Assembly (NCBI GenBank): GCA_036771375.1 | Contig: DAIPHL010000157.1 | Span: 1-5,040 of the forward strand | DNA: 5,040 nucleotides | From: DAIPHL01 sp036771375 | GTDB lineage: Bacteria > Synergistota > Synergistia > Synergistales > Synergistaceae | Reading direction: 5' to 3' | Shown here: in pieces, positions 1-5,040 of the stretch | Position numbering within the stretch: position 1 is the stretch's first letter | Layout of the letters: each line of letters begins with the position of its first letter | Notes under the pieces: model-generated | Told to the model about the DNA's origin: nothing | Database searches by the model: none | What the model saw: the letters and a program-made list of their open reading frames with translations, nothing else | Made by a program: the position numbers and the translations under genes

Positions 1-19
1 GGTCGGCGACTTTACGTGA
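1..19 (+). CDS. possible 3' end of an upstream gene (partial)
   Basis: In frame 2 the window opens with codons reading Val-Gly-Asp-Phe-Thr and then TGA at 17-19. A gene ending here would leave a 19-nt gap to the flgF start, the same gap seen between several later genes of the cluster. Five residues cannot identify a product. The frame of the next gene is also open to the window edge, so this stop may be only a chance out-of-frame triplet. Confidence 0.3.
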
Positions 20-38
20 TCGGAAGGGCGGCGGTTCG

Positions 39-857
39 ATGCATAGAGGCATTTATCTTGGGACCTCGGCGATGTTGGTACAGGAGAAGATGCTCGACGT
101 GGTGGGCAACAACCTTGCCAACGTGGATACGTCCGGCTTCCGGGCCAGAGTGGCTGTCAACAAATCCTTTCCTGAAGTCCTGGTGGACAGGGTCGAGCGC
201 TATACGATCGTCGACGAGGCGTTGAACGAAGAGCTCGGCGACCGGGCGTTTTTCCCCTATGTGCGAGGCCGTGTGCCGATCGGAAGCATCTCGCTGACGA
301 ACGTCATGAGCGAGACCGCAATGTCCCAAGAACCCGGTGTCGTTCAGCAGACGGACAATCCGCTCGACGTGTTGATCGACGGAGAAGGGTTTTTCGTGGT
401 GGAGGACGGTGAGGGCAACACGTTCTACACCAGGTCCGGACATTTTCAGAAAAACGCGGAAGGTCAGCTCGTCACCCACAGCGGCGAATTTTTGGTCGGC
501 GATGGCGGACGCGTCGAGTTGGGGGAGGCTCAAAAGGTTTCCATCAACGAACGGGGACAGGTTTACGCGGACGGTGAACTTCTCGCACAGCTCCGAGTCG
601 TCGATTTCGAAAGCCCCACGTATTTGAAGCACGTCGGCAGGTCTTTGCTCTCCGAGACGCCGGATTCCGGTGAGCCGCGGGAGGTGGAGACCCCTCGTAT
701 CGTCAGCGGAGCGCTGGAGCGCTCCAATGTACAGGTGGTTCTCGAGATGGTTCGGATGATCGAGGCGAACCGGGCTTACGAAGCATCCGCGAGGGCCGTG
801 ACGATTCAGGACGAACTCTCCGGCAGGCTTTACACCTCCGTGGGTAAGCCGTCGTAG
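39..857 (+). CDS. flgF: flagellar basal-body rod protein, FlgF type
   Basis: This 272-residue protein belongs to the FlgF/FlgG/FlgE family of axial proteins, exported through the flagellar type III apparatus and polymerised into the rod. The N-terminal rod domain holds the classic motif DVVGNNLANVDTSGF at residues 20-34. The central signature TDNPLDVLIDGEGFF lies at 105-119, followed by YTRSG at 130-134. The C-terminal rod domain covers about 226-272, with SNVQVV and NRAYEAS. No Sec signal peptide is seen, as expected for type III export. The ATG is preceded by GGAAGGG at 22-28 and gives the usual MxRG(L/I)Y start, although the frame stays open upstream. It lies directly before flgG, and the two are clearly paralogues. 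FlgF is assigned rather than FlgG because it is first of the pair and more divergent; the neighbour matches FlgG more closely. Family membership is nearly certain, the F/G distinction less so. Confidence 0.9.
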   Translation: MHRGIYLGTSAMLVQEKMLDVVGNNLANVDTSGFRARVAVNKSFPEVLVDRVERYTIVDEALNEELGDRAFFPYVRGRVPIGSISLTNVMSETAMSQEPGVVQQTDNPLDVLIDGEGFFVVEDGEGNTFYTRSGHFQKNAEGQLVTHSGEFLVGDGGRVELGEAQKVSINERGQVYADGELLAQLRVVDFESPTYLKHVGRSLLSETPDSGEPREVETPRIVSGALERSNVQVVLEMVRMIEANRAYEASARAVTIQDELSGRLYTSVGKPS

Positions 858-931
858 GGAATGGCTTCACGAAAGAATTGCGAACTCTCTTGTTTTGACA
901 AGGTCGATCGAGAAAAGTAGGGGGTATTTTC

Positions 932-1720
932 ATGTTGAGGTCTCTCTGGTCCGGAGCGAGTGGGATGATCGCACAACAGACACATTTGGATGTGGTCGCG
1001 CACGATCTCTCGAACGTCAACACATCCGGTTTCAAGAAGATACGGACCGATTTTCAGGATTTGCTCTATCAGATCAATCGCGAGCCCGGCACTCCGGTGG
1101 AACCGGATTCCATGATCCCGACGGGAATACAGGTCGGTTTGGGGACGAAGGTCATCGGGACCACGCGGATGTTTTCACAGGGTTCCCTTCAGGTGACGGA
1201 CAATCCAACCGATGTCGCGATTACGGGAGACGGGTTTTACCGGGTCATGATGCCTGACGGAACGATCGCCTATACGCGCGACAGCAACTGGAAGATCGAT
1301 TCCAACGGACAGGTCGTGACGCATGATGGCTATCTGATCGAGCCTGCGATCGTCGTCCCTCAGGAGTCCATCGAATTTACGGTAAGTCAGAGAGGCGCCG
1401 TCTCCGTGAAGGTCCCCGGGCAGGTGGAAGCGGAGGAAGTCGGCCAGATCGAATTGGCACGGTTCGTCAATCCTGCGGGTCTCAAGGCGGTGGGGAGAAA
1501 TCTTTTCGTCGAGACGGCCGCGAGCGGTGAGCCGATCGTGGGCAACCCGGGCGACGATAACTTTGGAATGCTCGAACAGTATACGCTGGAGATGTCGAAC
1601 GTACAGGTCGTCGAGGAGATGGTCGAGATGATCGTCGCACAAAGGGCCTATGAGGCCAACTCGAAGACCATTACCACCGCGGATGAGCTCCTGCGCATCG
1701 CGAACAACCTGAGACGGTAG
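932..1720 (+). CDS. flgG: flagellar distal rod protein FlgG
   Basis: FlgG forms the distal rod, the drive shaft that passes through the P and L rings. The 262-residue length is typical of the family. The start MLRSLWSGASGM and the segment NVNTSGFKK (28-36) mark the N-terminal rod domain. VTDNPTDVAITGDGFY (88-103), YTRD (114-117) and VVTHDGYLIEPAI (128-140) match the FlgG core. The C-terminus LEMSNVQVVEEMVEMI, then AQRAYEANSK and TADELL, is the strongest FlgG signature. The ATG at 932 follows AGGGGG at 919-924 with a 7-nt spacer. One oddity is residues 23-26, AHDL, where the family normally has an Asn-Asn or Ser-Asn pair before Leu; the preceding FlgF-type protein keeps GNNL. It is separated from flgF by 74 nt and from flgA by 49 nt. 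The identification is firm. Confidence 0.96.
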   Translation: MLRSLWSGASGMIAQQTHLDVVAHDLSNVNTSGFKKIRTDFQDLLYQINREPGTPVEPDSMIPTGIQVGLGTKVIGTTRMFSQGSLQVTDNPTDVAITGDGFYRVMMPDGTIAYTRDSNWKIDSNGQVVTHDGYLIEPAIVVPQESIEFTVSQRGAVSVKVPGQVEAEEVGQIELARFVNPAGLKAVGRNLFVETAASGEPIVGNPGDDNFGMLEQYTLEMSNVQVVEEMVEMIVAQRAYEANSKTITTADELLRIANNLRR

Positions 1721-1769
1721 CGGCAGGACCGCGTTCGTTTCCTTTGGTCGAGTCGGGGAGTGGACTGAA

Positions 1770-2660
1770 ATGGCTCGTTTCGGGACGAAGTTTCTCGCGA
1801 CCGGGATCTTGCTCCTTCTTCTCTTTGCCGCAAAGATTTCTCCGGTCGATGCGTTCGATTTGATCGTCGAGTTGCCCTCCTCGATTGAAGCGCGTGCCGG
1901 AGAATTTCTTTTGGGTGAATATGCGCTTCTGGAAGGAGACGCCGAGGTGGCGGACAGTGTCTCCATGGTGTGGATCACGCCCCTGGGCGGCGTTTTTACA
2001 CGCGAAGATGTCGTCAGGGCACTGGGTTCATCGAAGGCCGCCGGACGATCGGTTCTGCTTCGGATGCCCGATGTGGTAACGGTTCGTCCGGAGTGTGAGA
2101 TCGCCTCCGAGTTGAGAGCGCGGACCATCTGGAGGTGGCGCATAGAGGTCGGGGAGATTCCCGAAGCGCTTTCGGGCAAATTCACCCTACCTCCCCGCAT
2201 TCTACCCGGAGCGAGGACGGTTTCCGCGAGGTTCACGGACTCCGATGGTCGGCTGTTTCGAAGACAACTGAAGGTGCGTTGGTACCAGCCCGTGGTCTAT
2301 GCATTGCAGAATATTCCCGCCGGAAGCGAACCGGACGTCACCGCGCTTACGACGCGCGTATCCACTGTCGGGATGGAGGGGACTTACCTGTGGGACGTAT
2401 CCTTGCTGAAAGGTGCGAGGACGAGGCAGTCCATCGGCGCCGGTCGGCCCATCGCGCTCCTTGATCTGGAGCGCACGCAGGTCGTCAGGGCCGGAAGCGT
2501 GGTGACGATCGTGGCGGTCGTCAACGGACTTGCGATCGAGGCGAAGGGAATGGCTTTGCAGCGCGGAAACAGAGGCGATATAATCAAGGTGAGGAACCTG
2601 TCCAGCAAGAAAATTCTCTCCGGTCGAGTCGCCGGTGTCGGGCGGGTGGAGATTGATTGA
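1770..2660 (+). CDS. flgA: flagellar P-ring assembly chaperone FlgA
   Basis: FlgA is a periplasmic chaperone needed for FlgI to assemble into the P ring. Residues 1-28 form a Sec signal peptide: basic MARFGTK, a leucine-rich core at 13-19, and a likely cleavage after SPVDA. Residues about 30-100 follow the pattern of the N-terminal region of longer FlgA proteins, though weakly. Residues about 174-295 match the SAF/ChapFlgA domain: VYALQNIPAGSE, later SIGAGRPI (221-228), AGSVVTIVAVVNGLAIEAKG (241-260), GNRGDIIKVRN (266-276) and a final SGRVAGVGRVEI. At 296 residues it is longer than the enterobacterial protein of about 220. There is a single cysteine, C109, in the mature part. The ATG follows GGGGAG at 1755-1760. 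It lies 19 nt before flgH and two genes before its expected client flgI. The identification rests mainly on the C-terminal domain and on context. Confidence 0.92.
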   Translation: MARFGTKFLATGILLLLLFAAKISPVDAFDLIVELPSSIEARAGEFLLGEYALLEGDAEVADSVSMVWITPLGGVFTREDVVRALGSSKAAGRSVLLRMPDVVTVRPECEIASELRARTIWRWRIEVGEIPEALSGKFTLPPRILPGARTVSARFTDSDGRLFRRQLKVRWYQPVVYALQNIPAGSEPDVTALTTRVSTVGMEGTYLWDVSLLKGARTRQSIGAGRPIALLDLERTQVVRAGSVVTIVAVVNGLAIEAKGMALQRGNRGDIIKVRNLSSKKILSGRVAGVGRVEID

Positions 2661-2668
2661 GAAGGAAC

Positions 2669-2678
2669 GGGAGGGGAG
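2669..2678 (+). promoter_or_regulatory. ribosome binding site that fixes the flgH start
   Basis: The sequence GGGAGGGGAG lies in the 19-nt gap after the flgA stop. Its GGAGG core (2670-2674) is 5 nt from the ATG at 2680 and 8 nt from the ATG at 2683, so either could be used. It supports these starts over the upstream in-frame GTG at 2635 inside flgA. Confidence 0.75.
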
Positions 2679-2679
2679 A

Positions 2680-3264
2680 ATGATGAGAATCAAAAAAACG
2701 CTCTGTGCGACGTTGTCGGTGATCGTCTTTGCGGTTTGGGCGCTTCCGGCTTCGGCGAATTCTCTCTGGGTCGATGACGGAAATCTTTTTTCCGATCGAA
2801 AGGCCTCCGCGATAGGAGATACGCTCCTGGTGAAGGTGTCCGAGGTCATCGACGATACCGATGAGAGCAAGGCGAAGTCGAGCAAGACCACCAACGACGA
2901 CGTTCGCTCCGGGTTCGGAATTTTGAGCTTTATCAAGGCGTTTGGCTTCGGAGCGTCCTCGTCCTACAACAGCAACACGAAACTCGAACGGGCAAAGAAC
3001 CTCAAAATGGCCATCAGTTGCCTGGTGGTCGACGTGATGCCCAACGGAAACCTCGTCATACAGGGGGACAGAATTCTCACGAACGGACCGGAGAAGATGA
3101 ATGCACGTTTCTCCGGCGTGGTACGGCCTCAGGATATCGCACACGACAACACCGTCGAGAGCGCCCGAGTCGCCAACGCGGAGATGGTCGTCTCCGGGAA
3201 GGGAATCGTATCCAGAACGAAGAGGCCGGGTATCATAACGCAGATACTCCAGGCGATCTTCTAG
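2680..3264 (+). CDS. flgH: flagellar L-ring protein FlgH, no lipobox
   Basis: FlgH forms the L ring, the outer-membrane bushing around the rod. The start is placed at the tandem ATG ATG (2680 and 2683), behind the purine-rich GGGAGGGGAG at 2669-2678. The same frame is open further up to a GTG at 2635, but that start would overlap flgA and put a poor leader before the signal peptide. The product is 194 residues against about 230 in enterobacteria. Family motifs are SLWVDDGNLFSDRKA (28-42), IGDTLLVKV (45-53), VVDVMPNGNLVIQGDR (116-131), SGVVRPQDIAHDNTV (145-159), SARVANAE (161-168) and SGKGIVS (172-178). The signal peptide (KKTLCATLSVIVFAVW, then ALPASA) looks like a signal peptidase I substrate. 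Cys9 lies too close to the N-terminus to be a lipobox cysteine, so the lipid anchor found in enterobacterial FlgH appears to be absent. Confidence 0.94.
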   Translation: MMRIKKTLCATLSVIVFAVWALPASANSLWVDDGNLFSDRKASAIGDTLLVKVSEVIDDTDESKAKSSKTTNDDVRSGFGILSFIKAFGFGASSSYNSNTKLERAKNLKMAISCLVVDVMPNGNLVIQGDRILTNGPEKMNARFSGVVRPQDIAHDNTVESARVANAEMVVSGKGIVSRTKRPGIITQILQAIF

Positions 3265-3283
3265 TCTGTCGTTTGAGAAGGCC

Positions 3284-4453
3284 ATGAAAAAAACGAGAGG
3301 AAGCGGCGACGGATCGTATGGGAAAAAAATCGTGACCCGGCGTGGGCCATCTTACACCCTTCTTTTCCGCCTTGTCATATCCATCGTGCTGGTCGCTTTC
3401 GGCGCGGCGGATGCCGCTGTGCAGCCGATGGTCCGCTTGAAGGATTTGGTCACCATAGAGGGCGTTCGAGACAATCAACTCGTCGGCATGGGGCTCGTCG
3501 TCGGGCTCCAGGGTACGGGAGACAAAGGGCGAATGGCGATGCAGATGATGTCGAACATGACTCAGCAGTTCGGCGTCACGATCGATCCCAAGCTGATCAA
3601 GAGCAAAAACGCGGCGGTGGTCTCGGTGACCTGTCAGCTCTCTCCTTTTCTGCTCCCCGGCCAGAATACGGACGTTCTTGTAAGTGCGATGGGAGACGCG
3701 AAGAGCCTCGAGGGGGGCGTGCTGCTTCAAACCCCGCTCAAGGCGGCAAACGGTCGTGTGTACGCCGTGGCGCAAGGTCCCCTGACGATTGGAGGATGGT
3801 CTGTCACCGGTGCGGCGGCGTCCCAGAAGAAGAACGTCGTCACCGTCGGCCGCATCCCGAACGGCGCCATCGTCGAACAGGGCGTTCCGATGTTCTTCAA
3901 CAACACCGGCACCATCAACCTGCTGTTGAGGCAGTCCGATTTCACGACGGCGCAGAGAATCGCGGCGGCGATCAACACCAAGTTCGGGAGCATCGCACAC
4001 GCCGTTGACGCCGGAAAGGTCTCGGTGAACATGCCCGGCGCATATGTCAACTCTCCTTCCGCCTTTATCGCATCGATAGAGGGCATGACCGTACGCCCGG
4101 ATACGGTCGCCCGAGTCGTCATCAACGAACGTACGGGGACGATCGTCATCGGTGGGAACGTCCGCATCGGGAACGTCGCGGTGGCCCACGGCAACCTGAC
4201 CGTCAGGGTTCAGGAGGGTGCCGACGTCAGCCAGCCGAATCCCCTGGCAACCGGTGAAACGGTGACGACGCCTACGACGGAGACGGAGGTTCGCGAGGGC
4301 AGCCCTCAGTTGGTCACGTTACCCTCCACTGCGACCGTCGACGACCTCGCTCGGGCGATGAACGCGGTCGGCGCTTCTCCCCGCGATCTCATCGCGGTCC
4401 TTCAGGCGATGGAACAGGCGGGGGCCCTTCATGGAGAACTCGTTCTCCAATAA
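3284..4453 (+). CDS. flgI: flagellar P-ring protein FlgI
   Basis: FlgI is exported by Sec and polymerises in the periplasm around the distal rod to form the P ring. The 389-residue protein shows the family hallmarks: RLKDLVTIEGVRDNQLVG (51-68), GLVVGLQGTGDKG (70-82), a conserved SVTCQLSPF (114-122), TPLKAANGRVYAVAQGPL (150-167), INERTGTIVIGG (280-291), VAVAHGNLTVRV (298-309), and a C-terminus with TVDDLARAMNAVGASPRDLI (351-370) ending in GALHGELVLQ. The signal peptide is plausible, with its core at about 26-42 and cleavage near AADA (41-44). Its n-region is unusually long, about 25 residues, with eight basic residues by Arg29. The AG-rich site GAGAAGG ends only 2 nt before the ATG, which is poor spacing, so the true start may differ; GTG at 3332 is an in-frame alternative. 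Only one cysteine (C117) is present, so the intramolecular disulfide of enterobacterial FlgI cannot form. Identity is certain, the exact start is not. Confidence 0.96.
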   Translation: MKKTRGSGDGSYGKKIVTRRGPSYTLLFRLVISIVLVAFGAADAAVQPMVRLKDLVTIEGVRDNQLVGMGLVVGLQGTGDKGRMAMQMMSNMTQQFGVTIDPKLIKSKNAAVVSVTCQLSPFLLPGQNTDVLVSAMGDAKSLEGGVLLQTPLKAANGRVYAVAQGPLTIGGWSVTGAAASQKKNVVTVGRIPNGAIVEQGVPMFFNNTGTINLLLRQSDFTTAQRIAAAINTKFGSIAHAVDAGKVSVNMPGAYVNSPSAFIASIEGMTVRPDTVARVVINERTGTIVIGGNVRIGNVAVAHGNLTVRVQEGADVSQPNPLATGETVTTPTTETEVREGSPQLVTLPSTATVDDLARAMNAVGASPRDLIAVLQAMEQAGALHGELVLQ

Positions 4454-4459
4454 CATCCG

Positions 4460-4467
4460 AAGGAGGA
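4460..4467 (+). promoter_or_regulatory. strong ribosome binding site that fixes the flgJ start
   Basis: AAGGAGGA lies 5 nt before the ATG at 4473 and is the closest match to the anti-Shine-Dalgarno complement in the window. It decides the start in favour of 4473 rather than the in-frame ATG at 4431, which overlaps flgI and has no comparable site. Confidence 0.85.
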
Positions 4468-4472
4468 TTTTC

Positions 4473-4856
4473 ATGGCCGATTACAATGCGATCAAAAGAC
4501 CGGATCTTGTGCAAAGGAAAGATGGGAGCCCGACCGTCGAACGCTATCGCAAGCAGGAAAAAGCTCTTGAAACCGCCTGCAGACAATTCGAGGGGACGAT
4601 CTTTTCGAAGCTCTGGAAGGATATGTTGAAATCTTCGAGGACGATCGGCGGCGAGGAGCGAAAGAGGGAATACGGCCCGTTGGAGGATACGGTGGTCGAA
4701 ATGGTCTCGGAACATTTGAGCGAGAACCAGGGAGTCGGTCTCTGGAAGGTTCTTTACGAGCAATTGCACAGGCACATCCCCGTTCCTTCCGAGCTCGCTG
4801 CGGAGAAGCCCTCGGGCCAAAAGACGATCCCGGAGAGGATGAAGCCCAAAGATTGA
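4473..4856 (+). CDS. flgJ: FlgJ-like rod-binding protein, single domain
   Basis: This 127-residue protein corresponds to the N-terminal rod-binding half of FlgJ, which caps the growing rod and helps its subunits assemble. The rod-binding domain spans about 31-98: LETACRQFEGTIFSKLWKDM (32-51), then the conserved spacing to EYGPLEDTVVEMVSEHLSEN (66-85) and GVGLWKVLYEQL (87-98). A charged, lysine- and proline-rich tail follows (110-127). The C-terminal muramidase (glucosaminidase-like) domain of enterobacterial FlgJ, about 300 residues in all, is absent, and the stop codon leads straight into an intergenic region. There is no signal peptide. The ATG at 4473 is chosen over the in-frame ATG at 4431, which lies inside flgI, because a near-perfect AAGGAGGA precedes it. 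It lies 19 nt after flgI and is the last flagellar gene in the window. The name flgJ is by domain and position. Confidence 0.9.
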   Translation: MADYNAIKRPDLVQRKDGSPTVERYRKQEKALETACRQFEGTIFSKLWKDMLKSSRTIGGEERKREYGPLEDTVVEMVSEHLSENQGVGLWKVLYEQLHRHIPVPSELAAEKPSGQKTIPERMKPKD

Positions 4857-4863
4857 GATGTGT

Positions 4864-4882
4864 GCCGGGCGAAATATCCGGC
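4864..4882 (+). terminator. weak stem-loop after the flagellar genes
   Basis: GCCGG at 4864-4868 pairs with CCGGC at 4878-4882 around a 9-nt loop, just after the flgJ stop. The stem is only 5 bp, extendable by one G-T pair, and no T tract follows; the next bases are CAAAACG. It is a possible transcription end or mRNA 3' stabiliser, but does not meet the usual criteria for an intrinsic terminator. Confidence 0.25.
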
Positions 4883-4893
4883 CAAAACGCTTC

Positions 4894-4921
4894 TTGACTC
4901 GCTCTTCCCTTGTGATAAGAT
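4894..4921 (+). promoter_or_regulatory. putative sigma-70-type promoter for the glutaredoxin-like gene
   Basis: A -35-like TTGACT (4894-4899, five of six matches to TTGACA) is followed after 16 nt by TAAGAT (4916-4921, four of six matches to TATAAT). The -10 hexamer is preceded by TGA, giving the TGn of an extended -10 element. Transcription would begin near 4928, leaving a leader of about 30 nt with a small hairpin (AGGC/GCCT, 4930-4942) just before the ribosome site GAAGGAG. This suggests that the downstream gene is transcribed independently of the flagellar genes. Confidence 0.5.
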
Positions 4922-4957
4922 GATAAACGAGGCGGAAAGCCTGAAGGAGTGGTAAAG

Positions 4958-5040
4958 ATGGGTGTGCTGGTCTATTCGACGAAGAGTTGTCCCTGGTGTA
5001 GGAAGGCCAAAGAATTTCTGGATTACTTGAACCGCCGACC
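4958..5040 (+). CDS. glutaredoxin-like thiol-disulfide protein (partial, 5' end)
   Basis: The first 27 codons are visible before the window ends. The protein starts MGVLVYSTKSCPWC, a beta strand leading into a CPWC redox motif at residues 11-14. RKAKEFLDYLNRR follows, the helix typical of small glutaredoxin-like (YruB/NrdH-type) proteins. Members of this group reduce disulfides or mixed disulfides in the cytoplasm using the N-terminal cysteine of the CxxC. The ATG has a good ribosome site, AAGGAG at 4944-4949, with an 8-nt spacer. There is no signal peptide. A promoter-like sequence lies just upstream, so linkage to the flagellar genes may be only physical. The rest of the fold, including the cis-proline and GG motifs needed for a firm subfamily call, is outside the window. 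Confidence 0.8.
   Translation, partial: MGVLVYSTKSCPWCRKAKEFLDYLNRR

Noticed and set aside
12..632. Minus-strand open frame of about 206 codons opposite flgF
   Set aside because: It is antisense to a clear rod-protein gene and has no family features; a codon-bias shadow.
895..900. Perfect -35 hexamer TTGACA in the flgF-flgG gap
   Set aside because: At 16-18 nt downstream only AG-rich and TAGGGG sequence is found, with no -10-like hexamer. The nearest AT-rich stretch (TATTTT, 925-930) is 24 nt away. A separate flgG promoter is not supported.
715..1700. Gene conversion between the flgF-type gene and flgG, suggested by identical SNVQVV motifs
   Set aside because: The two DNA stretches differ at many synonymous positions, so the shared residues reflect ancient paralogy and not recent exchange.
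1720..1732. GCGG/CCGC stem just after the flgG stop as a terminator
   Set aside because: The stem is only 4 bp with no T tract, and the next gene follows within 49 nt in the same operon.
1175..2236. Long minus-strand open frame of about 353 codons across flgG and flgA
   Set aside because: It is antisense to two well-supported genes, crosses their boundary, shows no recognisable domain, and its composition (rich in Arg, Ser, His, Asp) is that of a shadow frame in GC-rich DNA.
3338..3364. Twin-arginine-like pair in the FlgI leader (TRRGPSY)
   Set aside because: The residues after RR are Gly-Pro, not the x-hydrophobic-hydrophobic pattern of Tat signals, and FlgI is a Sec substrate in characterised systems.
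3233..4189. Long minus-strand open frame of about 318 codons opposite flgI
   Set aside because: It lies almost wholly antisense to flgI, and its His/Arg/Asp-rich translation mirrors flgI codons. No motif or convincing ribosome site supports it.
4476..4483. GCCGATTA, 7 of 8 matches to the flagellar sigma-28 -10 element
   Set aside because: It lies inside the first codons of flgJ and has no TAAA-like -35 element at the required distance (4457-4460 reads CCGA).

Overview
This window is a compact, co-directional (+ strand) block of flagellar basal-body genes from a diderm (Gram-negative-type) bacterium. Reading left to right it contains: the possible last codons of an upstream gene (1-19), a FlgF-type proximal-rod protein (39-857), the distal-rod protein FlgG (932-1720), the P-ring chaperone FlgA (1770-2660), the L-ring protein FlgH (2680-3264), the P-ring protein FlgI (3284-4453), and a short FlgJ-like protein with only the rod-binding domain (4473-4856). 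A 101-nt gap follows, with a plausible sigma-70-type promoter, and then the start of a glutaredoxin-like CPWC protein (4958 to the window edge).

The L-ring (FlgH) and P-ring (FlgI) genes imply an outer membrane and a periplasm. The gene order flgF-flgG-flgA-flgH-flgI-flgJ, moderately high GC, a single-domain FlgJ, an FlgH with no lipobox and the adjacent small glutaredoxin-like gene would fit the Synergistota. This is an inference from layout and style, not a demonstrated assignment; a deltaproteobacterial-type or other deep-branching diderm is possible.

The genes make one assembly pathway. FlgF and FlgG build the rod through the periplasm. FlgJ would sit on the rod tip as an assembly cap. 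FlgA escorts FlgI, which polymerises around the rod in the peptidoglycan layer. FlgH forms the outer-membrane bushing. The three gaps from flgA through flgJ are each 19 nt with the starts chosen here, which fits one polycistronic mRNA. Slightly larger gaps precede flgG (74 nt) and flgA (49 nt), and neither holds a convincing promoter. The glutaredoxin-like gene looks like a separate transcription unit.

I did not find a new biological system here. The points most worth a second look are the missing lipobox in FlgH, the altered N-terminal rod motif in FlgG, the truncated FlgJ without a muramidase domain, and A7 tracts at the starts of flgH and flgI with an ambiguous flgI start. No RNA genes, mobile elements or CRISPR arrays were seen.
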